Shown: in pieces, positions 1 to 7,132 of the stretch
How the letters are laid out: every line of letters starts with the position of its first letter
Numbering within the stretch: the first letter of the stretch is position 1
Assembly: GCA_019308525.1 (NCBI GenBank)
Contig: JAFDIC010000070.1
Location: 1 to 12,143 of the forward strand
From: Deltaproteobacteria bacterium
GTDB taxonomy: Bacteria > Desulfobacterota > DSM-4660 > Desulfatiglandales > HGW-15
Direction of reading: 5' to 3'
Length of the DNA stretch: 12,143 nt
Notes under the pieces: model-generated
Seen by the model: the letters and a program-made list of their open reading frames with translations, nothing else
What the model was told of the DNA's origin: nothing
Databases searched by the model: none
Made by a program: the position numbers and the translations under genes

Positions 1-384
1 AATGGTGGCGATGGCAAAGTAGTGGCCCTTCAAACGAAAAAGGGGATAAACGATGGCAAAAGACCATGAGACCGCAAGGCAGACTCCCAGGGGCATGGAT
101 ACCCAGAAAGGCACGTCCCAGCGGGTAAGCATTACCGCTGTAGTATAGGCGCCGATGCCCACGTATTGCGCCTTGCCCAGGTCCACCTGGCCGCCGTAAC
201 CCCCAATGGTGTTCCAGCCCATACCATAGAGAGAAAACATCAGGAATTGAATCATGGTCGCCATTGCGAAGGAGGAGTGGGGGAAGATCGGGAAGCACAG
301 GAGCAGCAGGGCTCCAATTCCGGTAATGAGCAGGTCAGTGCGGGGGAAATCCGAGAAATCCAGGGCGCTTCTTACCGCTTCCAT
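1..384 (-). CDS. LivM-type branched-chain amino acid ABC transporter permease, 5' part only
   Basis: The first 128 codons are visible and the gene runs out of the window at base 1. I choose the ATG at 384-382. It lies inside the end of the upstream permease gene, whose stop is at 374-372, so the two genes overlap by 13 nt in different frames, which indicates translational coupling. The N-terminus has hydrophobic stretches at about residues 18-34 and 40-57. The LivM-family signature follows at about residues 58-80 (NTIGGYGGQVDLGKAQYVGIG), then a further membrane segment at about 88-110. LivM pairs with LivH to form the inner-membrane channel of HAAT-family importers. The leucine/valine label is only the family name. 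In this neighbourhood an aromatic acid substrate is plausible, but that is inference. The livG/livF ATPases of this set presumably lie further left. Confidence 0.9.
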   Translation of the reverse strand, partial: MEAVRSALDFSDFPRTDLLITGIGALLLLCFPIFPHSSFAMATMIQFLMFSLYGMGWNTIGGYGGQVDLGKAQYVGIGAYTTAVMLTRWDVPFWVSMPLGVCLAVSWSFAIVYPLFRLKGHYFAIATI

Positions 385-1286
385 CCAAAGAGTCCCCTTG
401 GGCGGACTACCACGATGATGAAATAGGCCAGGTAGACCCACATATACTTGAATGATGTCATGGGTACATCAGCGATCCAGTTGACTTCGAAGGTATAGGT
501 GAAAAAGTCCCAGATGCCGGGAATCTCCGTAATGAGACCCACAATGAGCCCTGCGAAAAAGGCCCCGGGAACACTGCCAAAGCCGCCAAGCGCCACAATA
601 GCAAATGCGATCATGGTGAAAAGGAGGCCTATGAACGGGTTTACAGACCAGAAATAAACAATCAACGCCCCTGCAATAGTTACCGAGGCCCCTCCTATCC
701 CCCATGCCAGGGCGTTCATTCGTTCCGTGGGAATGCCCATGTACAGTGCCCCCTGGGCGTTTAGAGCCGTGGCAGTCAGTGCCTTGCCGGTCTTGGTGCG
801 GTTCATGAGGATCCATACCGCCCAAAAGGCCGCTACAGAGAGCCCTGCCGCTGCCAGTTTCGTCGCCGGGATGATGACTCCCATTCCAAGATCAAAGCTC
901 CTGTCGACCAGTATACCGTGATGAAGCGCCCTGTCCTCGGAGCCGAAGATCAACAGGGCCAGGTTTCTCAGGAACAACATGAGACCGAAGGTCCCAAGCA
1001 ACTGGGCCACCATGGGACCCCGGAGCAGGAACTTGACAAACCCCACGTAGCAGAGCACCCCCAGGGCAAAGCCGACCGCCGCCGCGATGGGCAAAGTGAA
1101 AAGGGGATCTACTCCCATGCCCTGGGCCGTCAGGAGTCCTGTATACATCCCCACCATGAGAAATTCGCCGTGGGCAAAGTTCACTATATCCATGACCCCG
1201 AAAATGATGGTGAGCCCCAGGGCGACAAGGGCCAGGACCATGCCGATCAAGAGGCCTGCTGCAAGGGGGCTAATAAGAATATCCAT
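372..1286 (-). CDS. LivH-type branched-chain amino acid ABC transporter permease
   Basis: A 304-residue polytopic membrane protein of normal LivH length. The N-terminal helix runs into the family motif FGVMDIVNFAHGE (residues 29-41). An EAA-like cytoplasmic loop that docks the ATPase lies at about residues 166-196 (TGKAL...MGIP...). The C-terminus ends in the usual LivH form, RPRGLFGWKR. The ATG at 1286 is preceded by an AGGAAG-like ribosome site about 10 nt away. It lies 176 nt downstream of the binding-protein gene, separated by a strong stem-loop, and overlaps the next permease gene by 13 nt, so the order is SBP-livH-livM. It is only distantly similar to the LivH of the right-hand cluster, so the two importers are not a recent duplication. 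Family assignment is firm; substrate is unknown. Confidence 0.93.
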   Translation of the reverse strand: MDILISPLAAGLLIGMVLALVALGLTIIFGVMDIVNFAHGEFLMVGMYTGLLTAQGMGVDPLFTLPIAAAVGFALGVLCYVGFVKFLLRGPMVAQLLGTFGLMLFLRNLALLIFGSEDRALHHGILVDRSFDLGMGVIIPATKLAAAGLSVAAFWAVWILMNRTKTGKALTATALNAQGALYMGIPTERMNALAWGIGGASVTIAGALIVYFWSVNPFIGLLFTMIAFAIVALGGFGSVPGAFFAGLIVGLITEIPGIWDFFTYTFEVNWIADVPMTSFKYMWVYLAYFIIVVVRPRGLFGWKR

Positions 1287-1400
1287 AGGGGCGACTTCCT
1301 GCCAGGGGGGAACTCAAAAACACCTTTCTCCCCGGGCGGGGGATCTAAGGACCTGCGCCGTGCTTGCTTCAAAGCATTTTTCCAACGCTCTCCAGTGATC

Positions 1401-1436
1401 CCCGTTCCCCTCCTTGGAGTGAAAGAGGGGAACGGG
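1401..1436 (-). other. Perfect 12-bp stem-loop between binding-protein and permease genes
   Basis: Bases 1401-1412 (CCCGTTCCCCTC) are the exact reverse complement of 1425-1436, with a 12-nt loop. It begins about 27 nt past the stop of the binding-protein gene on the minus strand. No T-run follows in either direction, so it does not look like an intrinsic terminator. In ABC importer operons, a stem-loop after the binding-protein gene commonly protects the upstream mRNA and lowers expression of the permease genes; that role here is inference. The rest of the 1287-1462 gap shows no convincing gene. Confidence 0.6.
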
Positions 1437-1462
1437 AGAAGCAAATTGGACCTAAGAGGTGG

Positions 1463-2776
1463 TCAATAACCAGGGAATGGGAAAATCATGTCAGCCGAAG
1501 CGACATCAAAGGGATAAATGATTTCAAGTCCGATTTTTCCGCCCGGGCCTTTCTGGTATTGTCCGATCAGGCCGGACCCGAGGACGTTCTGGCCAAGCTC
1601 TTCACCCGAGGTTGAGAATTTGATGCCAGCCCAGGGTACGACCAGTTCTCTGCCGGGTATATTGATCGAGTTTGCGGCACGCTGGATCGCGGCAGGCTTC
1701 GTGGAACCCGCCTTCTCCAACACATGGACCCATGTCTGAACGCCGGTAAAGGCTCGCGCCGAAGCGCCACCGAGGTCATTTCCCGTTTTGGCCTTGTAAA
1801 GGGCATTCACTTTCCCGGCAAGGGCCTTGATATCCACTACCTTGGGAAGGAACACGGTTCTGGTCAAAATCCCTGTGATGGCATCACCGAGGGTGCTGCG
1901 GAATTCAGGTTTCTCGAATCCGGCATCTTGACCCCAGATGATCTTGGGTCGGACCCTTTGGGCTTTCAATGTCTTGACCATGAGAATGGCATCTGAGGTG
2001 TAAGAGGCGAAGAGCAACACGTCAGCCCTGGAGGCCTTGAGGGAACGGACCTCGCTGGAAAGATCCGCGGACTTGGCGGCATAGAGGAGGGACTTCCTGA
2101 GATTAAAGCCATACTCCTTGGCAAAGCTCTCTATCAGGCCGGAGACGTGGGAACCCCATTCGGTCTTTTCACAGGCTGATGCCAGGTTCATGATTTCCTC
2201 CTTGGGCACGATCCCGACACCTCTGACCTTTCCCTCGGTGAGGCCCTTAAGGAGTTCGAAGAGGTCTTTGGTGAACCGCCTGTCGTGGGGTGTGGTTCGC
2301 CAGAACCACTTGAAGCCTCGCTTGGTCAATGCCGGAGAGGTGGAGGTGCCGTTGATCATGGGGACTCCGTATTGTTCGCACACGGCACTTACCGTCTTGG
2401 TGACCGAGCTGTGGTAACAGCCCAAAATCCCATCAACCTTGTCGTCCAGGATAAGCTTTTTGGCCAGGTCAGCACCCAGTGTGGGATTCCCTTCATGATC
2501 CTTGAAAATCAGCTTGATCTTTGCACCCCCGAGACTCTTGATGCCACTGTTTTTTGCCATAGTCATTGGGAGGTCTGCCATAACACTGTCGGCGATTTTG
2601 GCAGCCAGCTCTGCACCGGCCCTGAGTTCACGGCCGGCAGCCGCGGCCCCTCCTGTCAGAGGATAGATCACCCCGATCTTTATCTCGTTTGCTGCAAAAA
2701 CGCCAGGGGGAAACAGGAGCATCAAGGTTGCGAAAACACAGCCAAAAAACGTGCCGAACCTAAGAACTGACTTCAT
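1463..2776 (-). CDS. Periplasmic substrate-binding protein of a Liv/HAAT-type ABC importer (Sec-secreted)
   Basis: A 437-residue type I periplasmic binding protein (Peripla_BP_6 / LivJ-LivK class). It has a Sec signal peptide: a short basic start, a hydrophobic core at about residues 8-22, and a likely cleavage near residue 28 (GVFA-AN). The mature part opens with the family strand IKIGVIYPLTGGAAAAG (about residues 32-48). It continues with typical lobe motifs such as KIKLIFKDHEGNP (about 86-98) and VDGILGCYHSS, and ends in a long C-terminal lobe. The ATG at 2776 is well supported by AGGAGG at 2784-2789 with 7 nt spacing. It is the first gene of the leftward operon and faces the TetR regulator across a 262-nt control region. 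Proteins of this family bind aliphatic amino acids, but many in aromatic-degrading bacteria bind benzoate or phenylpropanoid acids. The ligand cannot be read from the sequence. Confidence 0.93.
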   Translation of the reverse strand: MKSVLRFGTFFGCVFATLMLLFPPGVFAANEIKIGVIYPLTGGAAAAGRELRAGAELAAKIADSVMADLPMTMAKNSGIKSLGGAKIKLIFKDHEGNPTLGADLAKKLILDDKVDGILGCYHSSVTKTVSAVCEQYGVPMINGTSTSPALTKRGFKWFWRTTPHDRRFTKDLFELLKGLTEGKVRGVGIVPKEEIMNLASACEKTEWGSHVSGLIESFAKEYGFNLRKSLLYAAKSADLSSEVRSLKASRADVLLFASYTSDAILMVKTLKAQRVRPKIIWGQDAGFEKPEFRSTLGDAITGILTRTVFLPKVVDIKALAGKVNALYKAKTGNDLGGASARAFTGVQTWVHVLEKAGSTKPAAIQRAANSINIPGRELVVPWAGIKFSTSGEELGQNVLGSGLIGQYQKGPGGKIGLEIIYPFDVASADMIFPFPGY

Positions 2777-2861
2777 TTCCCTTCCTCCTTTTCGGTTAGG
2801 AGTTTACGGATAGGGGTCAGTGAACCTGAAGCCCGGTATACCTGCGCCCATTCGCCCATCT

Positions 2862-2880
2862 CCCTGGTAGGCTCCCAGGG
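2862..2880 (-). other. Small leader hairpin upstream of the binding-protein gene
   Basis: CCCTGG at 2862-2867 and CCAGGG at 2875-2880 form a 6-bp stem with a 7-nt loop, in the presumed 5' leader of the leftward operon about 85 nt before its start codon. A weak -10-like TATATG (minus strand, 2904-2899) lies just upstream, with no good -35 partner, so the leftward promoter is not firmly located. Otherwise nothing convincing is seen in 2791-2930. Confidence 0.25.
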
Positions 2881-2931
2881 GCTGCCCGGGTTTCGAGGCA
2901 TATAACCAATAAGGATCAACAAATAACTCCG

Positions 2932-2951
2932 GATCGAGTCTTCGCTCGATC
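2932..2951. promoter_or_regulatory. Inverted repeat GATCGAG-N6-CTCGATC in the divergent control region
   Basis: The 7-bp arms at 2932-2938 and 2945-2951 are perfect reverse complements separated by TCTTCG. The element is in the divergent intergenic region, 13 nt left of the TetR-type palindrome. It could be a second protein-binding dyad or a small hairpin in a leftward leader transcript. No published operator is recognised. Confidence 0.35.
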
Positions 2952-2964
2952 AAGGCGTATTAAC

Positions 2965-2982
2965 TTACTAACTTGTTAGTAA
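2965..2982. promoter_or_regulatory. Candidate operator for the adjacent TetR-family regulator
   Basis: TTACTAAC (2965-2972), TT, then GTTAGTAA (2975-2982) is a perfect 8-bp inverted repeat with a 2-bp centre. This size and AT-rich symmetric layout is typical of TetR-family operators. It lies 56 nt upstream of the tetR start codon and 7 nt upstream of a TTGACA box, in the region shared with the leftward transporter operon. A dimer bound here could control both directions. Binding by this regulator is inferred from position and symmetry. Confidence 0.65.
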
Positions 2983-2989
2983 AAAGATA

Positions 2990-3018
2990 TTGACATCCGC
3001 TTGTTTTCCGCATAGGGT
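2990..3018 (+). promoter_or_regulatory. Candidate sigma70-type promoter of the TetR regulator gene
   Basis: A perfect TTGACA at 2990-2995 is followed after 17 nt by TAGGGT (3013-3018), which matches TATAAT at only three positions. The transcript would start about 3025, leaving a very short leader before the TTG start at 3039. The strong -35, ideal spacing and adjacent palindrome support it; the poor -10 lowers confidence. Confidence 0.45.
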
Positions 3019-3038
3019 TTTCATCCGGGGAAAGGAAA

Positions 3039-3671
3039 TTGGCAAAGGAAAAGAACAGAAGGCTTTCATCAAAGAATCGAAGGTCACAGGTCCTTGATGC
3101 CGCCCGTGTGCTGTTTGCCAAAAAGGGGTACAACGAGACAACACTGGATGATATCGCTGACAGGGTGGGGGTGAGCAGAACCAGGGTCATACAATTGTTC
3201 GGTTCCAAGCAAGGCGTCTATGAGGCCATAGCCGAGATCGCCTACCAGAGCCATCCCCTGGATCAGGACCTGGAGGCCCCGATCAGGGAGAGAAACGATT
3301 TCGCGGTGTTCAAGGCATTTGCCTCCCACATCTTGCGTCATACTTCCAAGAAGAAGGATAGGGAGATCTTTAAGATTCTCATGTATGCCCGTCTCAAGGA
3401 AGATCATTTTCACAGGGTCCACTTCCACAAAAAGGATACCCTGATGATGAGCCGGCTGTCGGAATACGTAAGGCAAAGGATAAAGGAAGGGGCATTCAGG
3501 CCCATGGATTACAGGACCGTGATTTTTGCCTACCAGGCCATGATTTCAAACCTTGTAATCTATAAGAATGTCTTGAAAGAGATGAATTTCGTGAGCATTG
3601 ACAGGCTTAGCAGCGATTGCGCCCGGATATTCCTGGAAGGAATAGTGAATTCCAAACCGCCCTTGAGCTAA
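3039..3671 (+). CDS. TetR/AcrR-family transcriptional regulator
   Basis: A 210-residue protein of usual TetR length. The N-terminal helix-turn-helix spans about residues 14-62 (QVLDAARVLFAKKGYNETTL, then IADRVGVSRTRVIQLFGSKQ). The C-terminal all-helical ligand/dimerisation domain is divergent, as is normal for the family. The start is TTG at 3039. There is no in-frame ATG or GTG between the promoter and the conserved HTH, and a purine-rich GGGGAAAGGAAA tract lies immediately upstream. The basic leader (KEKNRRLSSKNRR) before the HTH is consistent with this start. It is divergent from the leftward binding-protein gene and lies 128 nt ahead of the rightward livG. A perfect palindrome upstream suggests autoregulation and control of one or both importer operons. 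The inducer is probably a pathway aromatic or CoA ester, but this is inference. Confidence 0.92.
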   Translation: MAKEKNRRLSSKNRRSQVLDAARVLFAKKGYNETTLDDIADRVGVSRTRVIQLFGSKQGVYEAIAEIAYQSHPLDQDLEAPIRERNDFAVFKAFASHILRHTSKKKDREIFKILMYARLKEDHFHRVHFHKKDTLMMSRLSEYVRQRIKEGAFRPMDYRTVIFAYQAMISNLVIYKNVLKEMNFVSIDRLSSDCARIFLEGIVNSKPPLS

Positions 3672-3799
3672 GCTGCCCCGAATTCAGGGGAAGCAAAGCC
3701 CGGGCCCCGTGATCACGATAGATCAGTTCACCAGGGATATCTTCCCCAGGCCTCTTTATTTGGCTCCAGGAGTCTTTTGGAGGTTTGCGGACAGGAACC
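3672..3799 (+). other. Intergenic region between tetR and the livGFHM operon
   Basis: 128 nt with no gene. It contains a small CCCC-GAATTCA-GGGG hairpin just after the tetR stop (about 3676-3690) and a short dyad, TGATC-ACGATA-GATCA, at 3710-3725. It ends with a GGAGG at 3779-3783, sixteen nt before the livG ATG. I see neither a convincing intrinsic terminator nor a convincing -35/-10 pair. Read-through from tetR is possible, as is a weak or activator-dependent promoter. Confidence 0.4.
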
Positions 3800-4525
3800 A
3801 TGACCCATATACTTGAGGCAAAGAGTCTGAGAAAGAGCTTCGGGAACCTGGTTGCCGTGGATGACCTGTCCTTTGAGGTGAGGGAAGGCGAGATCCTGGG
3901 GATGATGGGGCCGAACGGTGCGGGTAAGACCACCGTATTCAACCTCTTGACGGGTCTGCTGAAGCCGGATTCGGGATCCATAGTTTTCAAAGGTGAAGAT
4001 ATTACCTCCCAGTCCCCTGCAAAAAGATGCCACAAGGGCATCGGAAGGACCTACCAGATACCCAGACCCTTCGACAAGATGAGTGTCTTCGAAAATCTGT
4101 TGGTGGCAGCGGTGCACGGAGGCGGATTGAGAGAGAAGGAGGCCAGGTCAGAGATCGATGATGTCTTAGACCTCATTGGGCTTGAAGGTCACAGGCATCG
4201 CCTTGCAGGAGGGCTTCCCCTCCTTGACAGGAAGCGCCTCGAACTGGGCAGGGCACTTGCCACCCGCCCGAGCCTGATTCTCCTGGACGAGATTGCAGGG
4301 GGCCTGACTGAGGGTGAAATGGGGCAAGTTCTGAAGATCATAAAGGAGATCCAGAGGAGAGGGATCACGATCATTTGGATCGAGCACATCCTCATGATGA
4401 TGTCAGAGGGTGTGGACAGGCTGCTTGCCATAGCAGAAGGAAAGTGGTTGAGCTGTGGGAACCCTTCAGAGGTTATGAATTCGAAAGAGGTCCTGGAATG
4501 CTACATGGGGGCAGGGGAAGCATAG
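3800..4525 (+). CDS. livG: LivG-type ABC transporter ATP-binding protein
   Basis: A 241-residue ATPase that would power the right-hand importer. Walker A is GPNGAGKTT (residues 37-45) and the Q-loop Gln is 86 within the LivG-typical GRTYQIPRPF. Walker B is LILLDE (159-164) with catalytic Glu164, and the switch His is 196 (WIEH). The signature motif is unusual: the LSGGQ position reads LPLLD (139-143), followed by RKRLELGRAL, so the canonical glycines are missing. The D-loop is also atypical (GGLTE). I use the ATG at 3800. A TTG at 3785 would add MRTGT and lies one base from GGAGG, too close for normal initiation; the spacing from GGAGG to the ATG is long (16 nt), so the start is somewhat uncertain. 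The stop overlaps the livF GTG by one base. Confidence 0.9.
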   Translation: MTHILEAKSLRKSFGNLVAVDDLSFEVREGEILGMMGPNGAGKTTVFNLLTGLLKPDSGSIVFKGEDITSQSPAKRCHKGIGRTYQIPRPFDKMSVFENLLVAAVHGGGLREKEARSEIDDVLDLIGLEGHRHRLAGGLPLLDRKRLELGRALATRPSLILLDEIAGGLTEGEMGQVLKIIKEIQRRGITIIWIEHILMMMSEGVDRLLAIAEGKWLSCGNPSEVMNSKEVLECYMGAGEA

Positions 4526-5241
4526 TGTCTGAGCCGGTCGCACTCGAGGTTACTGACCTGGACGTCCATTACAAGGATTTCCAGGCCCTCTGGGGGGTAT
4601 CGATTCGGGTCGCGGAGCAGGAGATTGTTTCCGTTATTGGTGCCAACGGTGCCGGAAAATCCACCCTCCTGAACAGCATCTCGGGAATATTGGTGCCCAG
4701 CAGGGGAACCATTGAGTTCTTTGGGGAAAGGATCGAGGGGCTCCCGCCCCACGAGACAGTTCCCCGGGGAATCACCCTTGTTCCCGAAGGAAGACGGATT
4801 TTTCCCAGGCTTACCGTGTTTGAGAATCTTTTCATGGGGTCCTATACCCCCAGAACCCGGGCCAAGAGGGACGAGGCATTATCGAAGATCTATGAGCTTT
4901 TCCCTGTTCTCAAGGCGCGGAAAGACCAGATGGGAAACACCCTGAGCGGCGGCGAACAACAGATGCTGGCCCTGGGGCGTGCCCTGATGTCGGACCCGAA
5001 GGTAATTCTGTGTGACGAAGTTTCACTCGGACTCGCCCCTGTGGTTATCAAGACCATCTACAGCCAGCTCACCAGGATCAACGAGGACGGCGTCACCATA
5101 GTCCTGGTGGAGCAGGACGTAAAGAGAAGCTTGAAAGCATCTCATCGGGCATACATCATGCTGGAGGGAAGGGTGGTACTTGATGGCAATCACTCCTCTC
5201 TTACCGAGGAGGAGGTAAAAAAAGCCTACTTTGGGATTTGA
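4525..5241 (+). CDS. livF: LivF-type ABC transporter ATP-binding protein
   Basis: A 238-residue ATPase, the partner of LivG. Walker A is GANGAGKST (residues 39-47). The LivF hallmark VPEGRRIFPRLTVFENL is at about 86-102, the signature is LSGGE (140-144) and Walker B is VILCDE (160-165). The switch position has Gln (VEQD, residue 197), as is usual in LivF proteins. The GTG start at 4525 shares one base with the livG TAG stop and has AGGGG at 4513-4517 with 7 nt spacing. An in-frame ATG at 4498 would overlap livG by 28 nt and lacks a comparable ribosome site. Unlike LivG, this subunit keeps a canonical signature, so the two composite ATP sites of the importer may not be equivalent. Confidence 0.93.
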   Translation: MSEPVALEVTDLDVHYKDFQALWGVSIRVAEQEIVSVIGANGAGKSTLLNSISGILVPSRGTIEFFGERIEGLPPHETVPRGITLVPEGRRIFPRLTVFENLFMGSYTPRTRAKRDEALSKIYELFPVLKARKDQMGNTLSGGEQQMLALGRALMSDPKVILCDEVSLGLAPVVIKTIYSQLTRINEDGVTIVLVEQDVKRSLKASHRAYIMLEGRVVLDGNHSSLTEEEVKKAYFGI

Positions 5242-5253
5242 CAAGAGGCCGGA

Positions 5254-6117
5254 ATGTTCGATCTTTTACAGCCGATCCTTAACGGAATTTTGCTCGGAGG
5301 CCTTTACGCGGTTGTTGCCATAGGCATGACAACCATGTTCGGGATCGTCAAGCTGGTCAACCTGGCGCACGGAGACCTGATGATCCTTGCCGGCTACCTG
5401 AGCCTGGTCGTGGTGACCTGGTTGGGGGTGAGCCCTTTGGTCACCCTGATCGTGGTCGTGCCTGCCATGTTTTTCTTGGGATTCTTTATCCAGGGCTTTC
5501 TCCTCAACCGTGTGCTGGGAAAAGAGATGGAACCCCCCCTCCTCGTCGCCTTTGGCCTGTCCATAATAGTGCAGAATTTCTTGCTCCTGGTCTTCACCCC
5601 CGACGCAAGGAGCCTGATGACCAGCCTTTCGGTCATGACCATACCCCTTGGAGAGAGATTGAATTTGCCCGTGCTGTACCTCGTGGATTTTCTCTTCGGG
5701 AGCTTTGTTATTTTGGCCCTGTACATGTTTTTCAGGAGTACGTACATGGGTCGTGCCATAAGAGCGGCCTCGGATGATGAGATCGCAGCGCGTTTGATGG
5801 GCGTGAATACCAGGAGAATCTATGCATATGCCATGGGAATCGCCATGACGACCGCCGGCGTGGCGGGCGTCCTCATAGGTATGACGTTTACCTTTTATCC
5901 TCACACGGGCCCCCAGTACCTCATAATAGCCATGGGGGTCATGATCATCGGCGGCCTGGGGAGCATGAAGGGATGCCTGGCAGGTGGCCTGATATTGGCT
6001 CTGGCCCAGCTCTTGGGGGCCCACTTCACCGGTCCTGGTTACCAGCTGCTATTCGGTTACGGAGTACTCCTTTTCGTCCTGGGCATCAGGCCCCAGGGGT
6101 TGTTCGGGAAGATATGA
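5254..6117 (+). CDS. livH: LivH-type ABC transporter permease
   Basis: A 287-residue polytopic inner-membrane protein, the usual length for LivH. The family motif FGIVKLVNLAHGD sits at residues 29-41 after the first helix, and the ATPase-docking loop lies at about 165-198 (GRAIRAASDDEIAARLMGVN). The C-terminus is the typical GIRPQGLFGKI. ATG 5254 is preceded by AAGAGG (5243-5248), spacing 5 nt. The gene begins 12 nt after livF and ends 6 nt before livM, so it is clearly co-transcribed. It would form the heteromeric channel with the following LivM-type permease. Confidence 0.94.
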   Translation: MFDLLQPILNGILLGGLYAVVAIGMTTMFGIVKLVNLAHGDLMILAGYLSLVVVTWLGVSPLVTLIVVVPAMFFLGFFIQGFLLNRVLGKEMEPPLLVAFGLSIIVQNFLLLVFTPDARSLMTSLSVMTIPLGERLNLPVLYLVDFLFGSFVILALYMFFRSTYMGRAIRAASDDEIAARLMGVNTRRIYAYAMGIAMTTAGVAGVLIGMTFTFYPHTGPQYLIIAMGVMIIGGLGSMKGCLAGGLILALAQLLGAHFTGPGYQLLFGYGVLLFVLGIRPQGLFGKI

Positions 6118-6123
6118 GGGGTC

Positions 6124-7065
6124 ATGGAAGGATCTTTTAAGTATAGGTGGCACGTCCTCGGGTTGCTGTTCCTGGGATTTGTAACAGTTCCCGTCTGGGG
6201 TTCCGACTATGTCCTCCTTTTCTGCCTCCTCTACTGCCTGTACATGGCCATGTCCCAGATGTGGAACCTCCTGGTCGGTTACTCCGGCCTCCTTTCCCTC
6301 GGGCAACAGGCGTTCATAGGGTTCAGCGGTTATGCGGTGGCTGTACTCACCAACTATTACGGCGTCTATGTGTGGTTGAGTGTTCTTCTCGGGGGCCTCT
6401 TATCGGTCCTTCTTGCCCTGTTCATGTCCCTGTTCATATTCAGAATGAAGGGAATCTATTTTGCCATCGGTACGTGGATCTTTGCCGAGATGTTGCTCCT
6501 GTGGTTCAGCAACTGGAGATACGTAAAGTACGGCACGGGCCTCTTTATCAAGCCGTCTCATCCCCCTTCCATGACGACTATCTACTACATGGCGTTCATA
6601 ATGGGGGCCGGGGCCCTAGCGGTCTCTTACACCATCCTGCGTTCAAGGATCGGGCTCGGACTGATGGCCATGAGGGACGACGAAGAGGTCTCTGAGACGA
6701 TGGGAGTGGAAATCTTCCGCTCAAAGTTGTTCTGTTTTCTCGTGGCGGCCTTTATCACCGGGACCACGGCCGGGGTCCTGTACGTGTTCCAGATCTTCAT
6801 CCAACCTTACAAGGCATTTGCCATTGACTGGACGGTCATTCTCGTCTTCATCGTGATCATCGGCGGCATAGGAACCCTGGAGGGTCCCATAGTGGGAGCT
6901 TTTGTCTACGTATTGCTCTCCCAGTGGCTGGCTGAGTACGGGCACATCAGCCTCCTCTTGCTCGGGATGATAGCCATTACCATTATCCTTGCGGCCCCCA
7001 GGGGTATCATGGGGACCTTGCAAGAAAAGACAGGGTTCCAGTTCCTGTCGCCACGCAGAACATAG
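6124..7065 (+). CDS. livM: LivM-type ABC transporter permease
   Basis: A 313-residue membrane protein of the LivM subfamily. The characteristic NLLVGYSGLLSLGQQAFIG lies at residues 48-66 and the EAA-like docking loop at about 175-210 (GLGLMAMRDDEEVSETMGVE). Membrane segments fill the rest, and the C-terminal APRGIMGTL block is typical. ATG 6124 has GAGGGG at 6116-6121, overlapping the livH stop codon, so translation is coupled. It completes a G-F-H-M set. The binding-protein gene follows after 67 nt. Confidence 0.94.
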   Translation: MEGSFKYRWHVLGLLFLGFVTVPVWGSDYVLLFCLLYCLYMAMSQMWNLLVGYSGLLSLGQQAFIGFSGYAVAVLTNYYGVYVWLSVLLGGLLSVLLALFMSLFIFRMKGIYFAIGTWIFAEMLLLWFSNWRYVKYGTGLFIKPSHPPSMTTIYYMAFIMGAGALAVSYTILRSRIGLGLMAMRDDEEVSETMGVEIFRSKLFCFLVAAFITGTTAGVLYVFQIFIQPYKAFAIDWTVILVFIVIIGGIGTLEGPIVGAFVYVLLSQWLAEYGHISLLLLGMIAITIILAAPRGIMGTLQEKTGFQFLSPRRT

Positions 7066-7070
7066 GCAAC

Positions 7071-7095
7071 CCCTGGGGGACCGAGCCCCACAGGG
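7071..7095 (+). other. Bulged stem-loop between livM and the binding-protein gene
   Basis: CCCTG (7071-7075) pairs with CAGGG (7091-7095) and GGGG (7076-7079) with CCCC (7086-7089). This leaves a single bulged A at 7090 and a 6-nt loop. No T-run follows, so it is not a classical terminator. It may act in mRNA processing or set the relative expression of permease and binding-protein genes. Confidence 0.4.
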
Positions 7096-7132
7096 ATAAG
7101 CACAAAACTTCAAAGAAGGGAGGGATAAGATC

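Noticed and set aside
1401..1436. Intrinsic terminator at the hairpin after the left binding-protein gene
   Set aside because: No T-run follows the stem on either strand. The same applies to the hairpins at 7071-7095 and 8442-8475.
1247..1444. A 65-codon minus-strand frame in the gap between the binding-protein and livH genes
   Set aside because: It runs through the perfect stem-loop and into livH, has no ribosome site or similarity, and has biased composition.
4375..4524. A longer N-terminus for LivF starting inside livG
   Set aside because: The extra residues are not LivF-like and overlap livG by 150 nt. The GTG at 4525 has a well-placed AGGGG and starts just before the conserved domain.
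5266..6024. A 252-codon open frame on the minus strand opposite livH
   Set aside because: The translation is His/Gln/Asp-rich with no family features. This is the usual antisense image of a hydrophobic permease gene.
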